Shown: piece after piece, positions 22,024 to 31,160 of the stretch
Layout: every line of letters begins with the position of its first letter
Position numbering within the stretch: the stretch's first letter is position 1
Assembly: GCA_039707655.1 (NCBI GenBank)
Contig: CM077672.1
Coordinates: 196,764,537-196,828,536, forward strand
Origin: Elymus sibiricus
Lineage: Eukaryota > Streptophyta > Magnoliopsida > Poales > Poaceae
Direction: 5' to 3'
DNA: 64,000 nucleotides
Program-made: the position numbers and the translations under genes
Notes under the pieces: generated by a model
What the model was told of the DNA's origin: nothing
Seen by the model: only the letters and a program-made list of their open reading frames with translations
Databases searched by the model: none

Positions 22024-22035
22024 TGGTATCAGAGC
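22024..22035 (+). other. Primer binding site, initiator tRNA-Met (Copia A)
   Basis: TGGTATCAGAGC, the standard Copia primer site complementary to initiator tRNA-Met, lies directly after the LTR end. Confidence 0.92.
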
Positions 22036-22087
22036 GAGGTACTCCTTGTCTCTGCTTTTTAAGGTCTAACAACCTTGGAGTTTAAGT

Positions 22088-22226
22088 ATGTCTTCAATGA
22101 GGTACAAGTCGCACCTCAAGGTCCCCATCTTCCATGGGACGGACTACCCCTTCTGGAAGGAGAAGATGAAGATCCGTCTCCGAGCGATAAATGATGATAT
22201 GTGGCATGTGGTGTAGTATGGCTATG
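22088..22226 (+). pseudogene. gag: Copia A gag N-terminus, in-frame stop, interrupted by element 4
   Basis: The ATG at 22088 opens a frame with VPIFHGTDYPFWKEKM and IRLRAINDDMWHVV, the usual start of plant Copia gag. A TAG at 22214-22216 stands where the family normally has CAG (Gln), consistent with a C-to-T change. Element 4 then splits the gene at the TSD CTATG. The next 52 bases of gag are at 29795-29846 and the remainder follows the solo LTR. Confidence 0.85.
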
Positions 22227-23795
22227 TGATACGTCTCCAACGTATCTATAATTTTTGATTGTTCCATGCTATTATAGTATCAATCTTGGGTGTTTTATAT
22301 GCAATTATATGCCTTTATATATCATTTTTTGGGACTACCCTATTAACCCAGTGCCCAGTGCTAGTTGCTATTTTTTTGCTTGTTTTTGTGTTTTTAGAAA
22401 GTCATTATCAAAAAGAGTCCAAACGAGAAAAAAAATTGGATTAATTTTTTCTGGACCAGAAGAGACCCATGAAGCTTCGAGAGAAGACCAGAGGAGTCAT
22501 GAGGAGGCGACAAGCCTGGAGGGCGCGCCCGGGGGGGGGGGGGGTAGGCGCGCCCCCCAGGCTTGTGGGTCCCTCGTAGCCCCTCCTGACCTAATTCCAG
22601 CACTATAAATTCCCAAATATTCCCAATATACCAAAAAAGACAGAAGAGAAAACCTTTCTGCCACTGCAAGCCTCTGTTCTTCCGTGTTCCCATCTGGAGG
22701 CCTTTCCCGGTACTCTGCCGGAGGGGGAATCGATCACGGAGGGCTTCTTCATCAACCTTGCTGCCCTTCCGATGATGTGTTAGTAGTTTACCACAGACCT
22801 ATGGGTCCATAGCTAGTAGCTAGATGGCTTCTTCTCTCTCTTTGATCTTCAATACCATGTTCTCCTCGATGTTCTTGGAGTTCTATCCGATGTAATCTTC
22901 TTTTGCGGTGTGTTTGTTGGGATCCGATGAATTGTGAGTTTATGATCAGATTATTCATGAGAAATATTTGAGTCTTCTCTGAACTCTTTTATGCATGATT
23001 ATTATATCTCTGTATTTCTCTCTGATCTATCGATTTGGTTTGGCCAACTAGATTGGTTTATCTTGCAATGGGAGAGGTGCTTTGTGATGTGTTCAATCTT
23101 GCGGTGCGCAATCCCAGTGACAGAAAGGGACATGACACGTATTTGTATTGTTTCCATTAAGGATAAAAAGATGGGGTTTAATCATATTGCTTGAGTTTAC
23201 TTTGTCTACATCATGTCATCTTGCTTAAGGCGTTACTTTGTTTCATACTTAATACCCTAGATGCATGTTGGATAGTGGTCGATGGGTGGAGTAATAGAAG
23301 TAGATGCAGGCAGGAGTCGGTCTACTTGTCTCGGACGTGATGCCTATATACATGATCACTGCCATGAATCCATCATAATTATTTGCTTTTCTATCATTTG
23401 CCCAACAGTAATTTGTTTACCCACCGTATGCTATGTGTTCGAGAGAGAAGCCTCTAGTGAAAACTATGGCCCCCAGGTCTACTTTTATCATATATTAAAA
23501 CCAAAAATACCTTGCTTCAATTTATTTACTTTTATTTTATTTAGTATTTTAGTTTATCTAGTTATCACTATCAGAATTAATCCTTGCAAATAACCGCTAA
23601 GAGGATTGACAACACTCTTATTTGCGTTGGGTGCAAGTGTTTGCTTTTGTGTGTGCAGGTGCGCCTAACGGGATTTTGCTTGGTTCTCCTACTGGATTGA
23701 TAACCTTGGTTCTTAACTGAGAGAAATACTTATCTCTACTATACTGCATCATCCTCTTCTCTTCGGGGAAATACCAACGCAATCTACAAGTAGCA
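22227..23795 (+). repeat. 5' LTR of element 4
   Basis: A 1569-bp copy running TGATACGTCTCCAACG...ACAAGTAGCA. The palindrome arms ACAAGCCTGG and CCAGGCTTGT enclose a GGCGCGCC / G14 / GGCGCGCC core (22510-22565), and CTATAAATTC is at 22603-22612. Confidence 0.92.
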
Positions 23796-23806
23796 GGAAG
23801 AATTTC

Positions 23807-23824
23807 TGGCGCCGTTGCCGGGGA
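23807..23824 (+). other. Primer binding site, tRNA-Asp (element 4)
   Basis: TGGCGCCGTTGCCGGGGA is a perfect complement of the plant tRNA-Asp 3' end, 11 bases past the LTR. Confidence 0.93.
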
Positions 23825-24051
23825 GACATCATCAAAATTACCAAGTACCTTCGCACAAACTATCATCCACTTGCATTTATTTTATTTTCCTTTTTATTTG
23901 CATTTGCCTCTCGTTTTCATCTCCCCCACTTCTATTTTTTTTTACAAAAACATAAAAATATTTTTATTTGCTTGTTTGCTTGCTTGCTTGCTTTTATTAC
24001 CTTCATGTCAAACACACAAGAACAGAAAATAAAACAAAAATTTAAGATACT

Positions 24052-25428
24052 ATGGATCCACTTAAAGTTTTCTACTTGGATCATCTTCGATCCATTTGTG
24101 CTCGTGCCGAAACCCCGACTAGTTTAGTTGAGGGAAAATCATTAGATGAGCATGCTCATTTTGTGCGTCACCGTTTGTCTCAAAAAGGTAGACTCTTATG
24201 GAATCAAATAAATTGTTTGCTATGCTATGCTTGGAATCTATGTGAAATTCATGATTTTACTTGTTGCTCTGAGAACCCTAAAAAACACCTTCCCTACCTA
24301 TGTGAGTTTAATGATAATGAAATCTTATCTTCTTATGCCAAGGTTGTTTATAGCTACTATGATATCGAACAAATTGAAGAATTTGTTGCTTTTAAGGTTG
24401 CCCATGAAGTTGCTTCTTTGATTGAAAAGTATGATATTACTCTCTACAAATCTGAAAATTTTGCCATACTTAATTATTGTGATGAAAACTATGCTTCCAA
24501 CATCTATGTTAGTGAATTCATTGGGAGAATGTCTGCTGCTTTGGAAGAGAATAATGATATGCCTGAATCTATAGATAATTGTGATTCTATTGATCCACTT
24601 GAAATACCCCTTTTTGATGAATTTGATGCTTGCTATTCTTATGGCCTTGATGCCAATATTAATGATGCTTATAGAGATGAACTTGCTATAGTTCCTTATG
24701 TTAAAAATGAAATTATTGCTACAGCACCCATACTTCATAGCTCCTTGAATGAAAAGCATGATTGCAATGATGTTATTATAAATTCTATTAATGTCAATTG
24801 TGCTAATGATATGCAAAGCTACAAGCTTGGGGATGAAAATTTTGTTATGTCCACTACTTATTACAATGATCATGATTGGGGTGATGATGCTTCTTATGAT
24901 CTTGAAAATTTATTTAAGCCTCATGATGAATATGCTATTGATAATAATGTTTGCAATAGTATTGAAAGTGGGTTTGGGAGAGTGTCAACTTTAGGTAAAA
25001 ATAATCCCACATATTCGGAGAGTGTTCAATCTTATGAATTTTTTGATAAAAGTGGGTTTGGAGAGGTCATGAATTTAGTTGATGATAATCCCACTATTTT
25101 GGAAGAATGTCAACTTTGCATGCATGTGGATCATGTAGAGAATATGTTATGTGATGGCTATATTGTTGAATTTGAATATGATCCTACATGTAATTATTAT
25201 GAGAGAGGAAAATATGGTTGTAGAAATTTTCATGTTACTCAATTACCTCTCTTGAAGTGTAAATTGTCAATGTTTTATTCTTCCTCCTTGCATATGCTAA
25301 ATATTTATTGCCTCGATAATTTGTTTGCTTATAAAATGCCTATGCATAGGAAGTATGTTAGACTTAAATGTGTTTGTCACATGTTTTATGATGCTCTCTT
25401 TGTGTTTCAATTATTATCTTTCATGTGA
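24052..25428 (+). CDS. Unrecognised intact 458-residue ORF in gag position (element 4)
   Basis: The ATG at 24052 lies 228 bases past the PBS. The N-terminal third has HRLSQKGRLLWNQINCLL, YAWNLC, CEFNDNEILSSYA and YYDIEQIEEFVAFK. The middle has DELAIVPYVKNEIIA. The C-terminal third carries two related repeats (SGFGRVSTLGKNNPTYSE and SGFGEVMNLVDDNPTILE), then CMHVDHVENMLCDGYIVEF and CNYYERGKYGCRNF. The protein is acidic and Asn/Asp/Tyr-rich. I see no gag signature, zinc knuckle or enzyme motif. The SGFGEV motif also precedes the protease in element 2, so part may descend from a gag-pro linker. Homologues are at 18396-19241 and 58255-59592. Confidence 0.7.
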   Translation: MDPLKVFYLDHLRSICARAETPTSLVEGKSLDEHAHFVRHRLSQKGRLLWNQINCLLCYAWNLCEIHDFTCCSENPKKHLPYLCEFNDNEILSSYAKVVYSYYDIEQIEEFVAFKVAHEVASLIEKYDITLYKSENFAILNYCDENYASNIYVSEFIGRMSAALEENNDMPESIDNCDSIDPLEIPLFDEFDACYSYGLDANINDAYRDELAIVPYVKNEIIATAPILHSSLNEKHDCNDVIINSINVNCANDMQSYKLGDENFVMSTTYYNDHDWGDDASYDLENLFKPHDEYAIDNNVCNSIESGFGRVSTLGKNNPTYSESVQSYEFFDKSGFGEVMNLVDDNPTILEECQLCMHVDHVENMLCDGYIVEFEYDPTCNYYERGKYGCRNFHVTQLPLLKCKLSMFYSSSLHMLNIYCLDNLFAYKMPMHRKYVRLKCVCHMFYDALFVFQLLSFM

Positions 25429-26806
25429 GCATCATTGAAATTTCAAGCCTATCTTAATGGCTATAAAGAAAGAGCTTGTTGGGAGACAACCCAATACCTT
25501 CTATTTTTGTGTGTTTACACAATTATTGCCTCTGTTATGATTTTGTTTTTATCTTTTAATTAGTGTTTGTGCCAAGTAATGCCTTTGGGATGACTTGGAT
25601 GATAGTATAATTGATGCTGTTTGGAAAACAGAAAGTATTGTGCCCAGTGATGGAATTTTGATTCTGTACTGGAGGGTCAGAAAAATCTGAAATTTTTACA
25701 CAGTATTAGTATATGAATTCCCCACGTTGTCCTATTTTTTCAGAATTTTGGGAGTTACATAAGTATGTCTTTCAAATATATCTTTATAGACTGTTCTGTT
25801 TTAGACAGATTCTGTTTTTGTTGCATAGTTTGCTTATTTTGATGAATCTATGGATCGTATCGGGGGGTATGAGTCATGGAGAAGTTGGAGTACAGTAGCA
25901 ATATGCCAATATTAAATATGAATCAATTTACAACAGTACCTAAAGTTTAAGATTTGTTTGTTATACTAACGGATCTCACGAGGTTTCTGTTGTGTTTTGT
26001 GTGCTGAAGTTTTCAAGTTTTGGGTGAGACTATGATGGATAAAGGAATAAGGAGCGGCAAGAGCCTAAGTTTGGGGATGCCCAAGGCACCCCAAGTTAAT
26101 ATTCAAGGAAGACTCAAGCGTCTAAGCTTGGGGATGCCCCGGAAGGCATCCCCTCTTTCGTCTACAATCTCTCGGTAACTCACTTGGAGCTATATTTTTA
26201 TTCATCACATGATATGTGTTTTACTTGGAGCGTCTTGTGATATAGTTTGTTTGCTTTTTAGTTTGTCACAATCATCTTTGCTGAACACACCTTTTTGAGA
26301 GGGACACACATTATTGGTGGTTTGTTAGAATACTGTATGTGCTTCACTTATATCTTTTGAGCTAGGCAGTTGCTCTAGTGCTTCACTTATATCTTTTAGA
26401 GCACGGCGGTGGTTATATTTTAAAGAAATAGTTGCAATATAATGCTTCACTTATATATTTTTGATAGTCTAATGAATAGCAATGATAATATTCACGGGTT
26501 ATGAATTTGGTCCTAATATGATAGGTATTCAAGAGGGATATAATAAAAACTTTCATGTAGATCACTGAATATGATAAGTTTGATTCCTTGCAATAGTTTT
26601 GCGATATTAAGATGGTAATATGTGGGAGGTGCTAGTAGATAATTGTGGTTTAGTAAGAATATTGGTGTTAAGGTGTGTGATTCCTGAAGCATGCACGTAT
26701 GATCTGTCGTTATGCTAAGAAGTTGGAGCATGATTTATTCTTGATTGTCTACCTTATGAGTGGCGGTCGGGGACGAGCGATGGTCTTTTCCTACCAGTCT
26801 ATCCCC

Positions 26807-27290
26807 CTAGGGGCATGTGTAGTAGTACTTTGCTTTGAGGGCTAATAAACTTTCGCAATAAGTATGTGAGTTCTTTATGACTAATGTGAGTCCATGGATT
26901 ATATGCACTCTCACCTTTCCGGAATATCCTAGTCTCTTCGGTACCATGCATTGCCCTTTCTCACATCGAGAGTTGGTGCAAACTTCGCCGGTGCATCCAA
27001 ACCCCATGATATGATACACTCTATCACACATAAGCCTCTTTATATCTTCCTCAAAACAGCCACCATACCTACCTATCATGGCATTTCCATAGCCATTCCG
27101 AGATATATTGCCATGCAACTTCCACCGTTCCATTTTTTATGACACACATCGCCATTGTCGTATTGCTTTGCATGATCATATAGCTGATATAGTATTTGTG
27201 GCTCAGCCACCGTTCATCATTTTTTATACATGTTACACTAGTATCATTGCACATCTTGGTACACCGCCAGAGGCATTCATATAGAGTCAT
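26807..27290 (-). pseudogene. Antisense Cys-rich ORF, element 4 copy (one frameshift)
   Basis: The ATG at 27290 starts MTLYECLWRCTKMCND. The frame shifts at an A6 run near 27140 and resumes as ERWKLHGNISRNGYGN, then GGCFEEDIKRL and CTGEVCTNSRCEKGQC, ending at 26807. It is antisense to element 4 transcription. Confidence 0.5.
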
Positions 27291-27844
27291 ATTTTTGTTC
27301 TAGTTTTGAGTTGTAATTTTTTTTGAGTTGTAAGTAAATAGAAGTATGATGATCATCATTATTAGAGCATTGTCCCAGTGAGGAATTAAAAAAAAAGCCA
27401 AAAAGAGCCCACGAAAAAAATGAGAGAAAAAGAGAGAAGGGGCAGTGTTACTATTCTTTTCCATACTTGTGCTTCAAAGTAGCACCATGTTTCTCATATA
27501 GAGAGTCTCCTATTTTGTCACTTTCATATACTAGTGGGAATTTTTCATTATAGAATTTGGCTTGTATATTCCGATGATGGGCTTCCTCAAATGCCCGAGG
27601 TCTTCATGAGAAAGAAAGTTGGATGCACACCCACTTAGTTTTCATGTTGAGCTTTCATACACTTATAACTCTTAGTGCATCCGTTGCATGGCAATCCCTA
27701 CTCCTCGCATTGACATCAATTGATGGGCATCTCCATAGCTCATTGATTAGCCTCGTCGATGTGAGACTATCTTCTTATTTTTGACTTCCCCTTATTAATC
27801 TCTACCACCATACTCTATTCCACCCATAGTGCTATATCCATGGC

Positions 27845-28039
27845 TTGCGCTCATGTATTGCGTGGGGGTTGAAAAAGCTGAAGCGCGTTAAAAAGTATGA
27901 ACCAAATGCTCGGCTTGTCATCAGGGTAGTGCATGATAAATATTTTGTGTTAAGAAGATGGAGCATGACAGGATTATATGATTTTGTAGGGATAACTTTC
28001 TTTAGCATTTTTATTTTGAAAGACATGATTGTTTATTAG
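27845..28039 (+). other. Short conserved sense ORF with hydrophobic C-terminus (no ATG)
   Basis: This open frame gives AWGLKKLKRVKKYEP, then HDKYFVLRRWSMTGLYDF and a hydrophobic VGITFFSIFIL segment. It begins without ATG here. The copies at 47326-47520 (minus) and 62165-62383 are very similar. It may be a decayed remnant of an env-like or pol-distal ORF; this is a guess. Confidence 0.35.
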
Positions 28040-28223
28040 TATGCCTGAGTATTAATGTCTTTATATCAAACTCTAGACTATTGCTTTGAATCATTCGGAT
28101 CTTACTATTCATACCGTAAGAGAGATTACATGATGAAACATGATAGGTAGCATTCCACATCAAAAATTCTGTTTTTATCATTTACCTACTCGAGGACGAG
28201 TGGGAATTAAGCTTGGGGATGCT

Positions 28224-29789
28224 TGATACATCTCCATTGTATCTAATTTTTTTGATTGTTCCATGCTATTATAGTATGAATCTTGGATGTTTTATATGCA
28301 ATTATATGCCTTTATATATCATTTTTTGGGACTAACCTATTAACCCAGTACCTAGTGCCGGTTGCTGTTTTTTTGCTTGTTTTTGTCTTTTCAAAAAATC
28401 ATTATCAAAAAGAGTCCAAACGAGATAGAAACTTTGAATTAATTTTTTCTGGACCAGAAGAGACCCACGAAGCTTCGGGAGAAGACCAGAGGAGTCACGA
28501 GGAGGCGGCAAGCCTGGAGGGCATCCCCGGGGGGGGGGGGGGTTGGCGCGCCCCCAGGCTTGTGGGCCCCTCATAGCCCCTCCTGACCTAATTCCAGCGC
28601 TATAAATTCCCAAATATTCCCAATATACCAAAACGACAGAAGAGAAAACCTTTCCGCCGCCGCAAGCCTCTGTTCTTCCGCGATCCCATCTGGAGGCCTT
28701 TTCCGGTACTCTGCCGGAGGGGGAATCGAGCACGGAGGGCTTCTTCATCAACCTTGCTGCCCTTCCGATGATGTGTGAGTAGTTTACCACAGACCTACGG
28801 GTCCATAGCTAGTAGCTAGATGGCTTGTTCTCTCTCTTTGATCTTCAATACCATGTTCTCCTCGATGTTCTTGGAGTTCTATCCGATGTAATCTTCTTTT
28901 GCGATGTGTTTGTTGGGATCCGATGAATTGTGAGTTTATGATCAGATTATTCATGAGAAATATTTGAGTCTTCTCTGAAATCTTTTATGCATGATTATTA
29001 TAGCTTTGTATTTCTCTCTGATCTATCGATTTGGTTTGGCCAACTAGATTGGTTTATCTTGCAATGAGAGAGGTGCTTTGTGATGGGTTCAATCTTGTTG
29101 TGCTCAATCCCAGTGACAGAAAGGGACATGACACGTATTTGTATTGTTGCCATTAAGGATAAAAAGATGGGGTTTATTCATATTGCTTGAGTTTACTTTG
29201 TCTACATCATGTCATCTTGCTGAAGGCGTTACTCTGTTTCATACTTAATACCCTAGATGCATGCTGGATAGCGGTCGATGGGTGGAGTAATAGTAGTAGA
29301 TGCAGGCAGGAGTCGGTCTACTTGTCTCGGACGTGATGCCTATATACATGATCATTGCCATGAATCTGTCATAATTATTTGCTTTTCTATCAATTGCCCA
29401 ATAGTAATTTGTTTACCCACAATATGCTATGTGTTCGAGAGAGAAGCCTCTAGTGAAAACTATGGCCCCCGGGTCTACTTTTATCATATATTAAAACCAA
29501 AAATACCTTGCTGCATTATTTACTTTTATTTTATTTAGTATTTTAGTTTACCTATTTATCACTATCAGAATTAATCCTTGCAAATAACCGCTAAGAGGAT
29601 TGACAACCCTCTTATTTGCGTTGGGTGCAAGTGTTTACTTTTGTGTGTGCAGGTGCGCCTAACGGGATTTTGCTTGGTTCTCCTACTGGATTGATAACCT
29701 TGGTTCTTAACTGAGGGAAATACTTATCTCTACTATACTGCATCATCCTCTCCTCTTCGGGGAAATACCAACGCAGTCTACAAGTAGCA
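28224..29789 (+). repeat. 3' LTR of element 4
   Basis: A 1566-bp copy running TGATACATCTCCATTG...ACAAGTAGCA. It carries the same G14 run (28529-28542), but the left GGCGCGCC has become GGCATCCC, which looks like cytosine deamination. Confidence 0.92.
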
Positions 29790-29846
29790 CTATGTCGTGC
29801 AAGTTCCTCAGTATCCCACTGACTAGGAAAGAAACTCATTCAGATG

Positions 29847-31155
29847 TGTAAGTGCATCTAGTGCCACCCCTTGTTGGTTTTGGAGTATTGATGGCAAACT
29901 TGGTTGTGGGACTAATGTGTTTGGGAGATTCACATGAGAACACAGGTAGAAGTCCCTATTGATTTGGTTTATCCATCAAAGATGACCCCTAAAAATGTAT
30001 GAAGACATTGAAGACAATGGTGGTTCATGAAGACATTCATGTTGAAGATAATGGTACACGAAGACATTCACTTGAAGCCAATGGAACGCGAAGACTTATT
30101 GTTTTGGTAGTTCATTTTCTTATTTTTTGAGTCATAGGAACCACCGTACTGTTAAGTGGGGTCGAGGTAAATGAAGTCAGAAACTGACGTGATGCTCAAT
30201 CTAAAATCCAATATCTTCGAGCGAAGACAAATGAGAGAAAATCTCTTCCAGAGTTGGTCGAGTTAGCTTTGCTTGGAGCCCAAGTAAAGTTGCCGCGTGT
30301 GTTGGGATCCGACCATTGGACACGTGTCAGTTCCCTAATGACCCATGGTCATTTCGGACAAATCATGTCGTGTTGCCTCCTGGCTATAAATAGCCACCCC
30401 CTCCACCATAAGTTGGTGGCTGCTCCGAGAGAACTACACGGCTTTTGTCGTTTGAGAGCAACGCACCTCGAGGCCTTTGAGAGAGAATCCTTGTGAAGAC
30501 AAAACCCAAAACACCCAGAGCCCAAAGTGATTGAGCATCACTGAAGACATTCAGTTCCGAGTGAACCGAATACTTATTACACTTGAAGACTGTGATCTTC
30601 CAGCCGGTTAGGCGTCGCGTTCTGAGCATCCAAGAGTCATTGTGGATTGCCGGTGAACGAAGTCTGTGAAGGTTTGGAAGTCTACCTTGAAGACTTACCA
30701 GAGTGATTGGGCGAGATCTGCAGGTCTTAGCTCAAGGGGAATAAGGTGAATACGTGGTCTTCTGAGTTTAATCTCAGCCTCCCTAACCAGACGTACAACT
30801 GTCACAGCAGTTGGAACTGGTCAAACAAATCATTGTCTTCCCCAACCTACTGGTTCTATCTTTTTCCTACCATACTTACCGTTCTGTATTGTGAAGCCTT
30901 TGCATGCTTGTTTGTGTTTGAAGACATTCACCTGAAGCTATTCTTCTGTTTACCATTCTATCTTCATGCTTCTTGTGTTTATGTTCAACGCATGCATGTA
31001 TGTATGATTTCTATGCCTGCCATATCTGTTCATGCTATCCATAATCATTGATAGATCTTGCTCTGCTTCCGTTTACTTCGAAGACATTGCTTGTTTTCGA
31101 AGCCTTTCATAAAAATTGCCTATTCACCTTCTCTAGTCGATAACTAGCACTTTCA
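29847..31155 (+). mobile_element. Solo LTR, Copia-type (1309 bp), TSD AGATG
   Basis: Begins TGTAAGTGCATCTAGTGCC and ends TAGCACTTTCA, flanked by AGATG at 29842-29846 and 31156-31160. It has a CTATAAATAG TATA box at 30384-30393. It lies inside Copia A's gag and has no PBS or internal domain. Confidence 0.9.
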
Positions 31156-31160
31156 AGATG

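Larger units (their letters stand above)
25429..28223 (+). other. Conserved non-coding 3' module of element 4
   Basis: In order: TGGGAGACAACCCAAT near 25480, two PPT-like TTGGGGATGCC sites at 26071 and 26128 with a perfect 9-bp hairpin (GGGGATGCC 26130-26138, GGCATCCCC 26145-26153), three or more GCTTCACTTATATCTTTT copies (26340-26460), the antisense ORF (26807-27290), a short sense ORF (27845-28039) and the PPT AAGCTTGGGGATGCT just before the 3' LTR. It is collinear with elements 3, E, F and G. Confidence 0.78.
22227..29789 (+). mobile_element. Element 4: complete non-autonomous Gypsy-type element (7563 bp), TSD CTATG
   Basis: TSDs CTATG lie at 22222-22226 and 29790-29794. LTRs are 22227-23795 and 28224-29789. 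PBS at 23807-23824, one long sense ORF (24052-25428), conserved non-coding 3' module, PPT at ~28207-28223. No pol genes are present. This is the best-preserved member of the family in the window. Confidence 0.94.

Noticed and set aside
23282..23593. ORF starting MGGVIEVDAGRSRSTCLGRDAY, present in every LTR of the element 3/4/E family
   Set aside because: It lies wholly in the LTR and recurs because LTRs are copies. Length varies from ~80 to ~128 residues with frameshifts, and the end overlaps AT-rich U5. No domain, and no reason beyond copy number to call it a gene.
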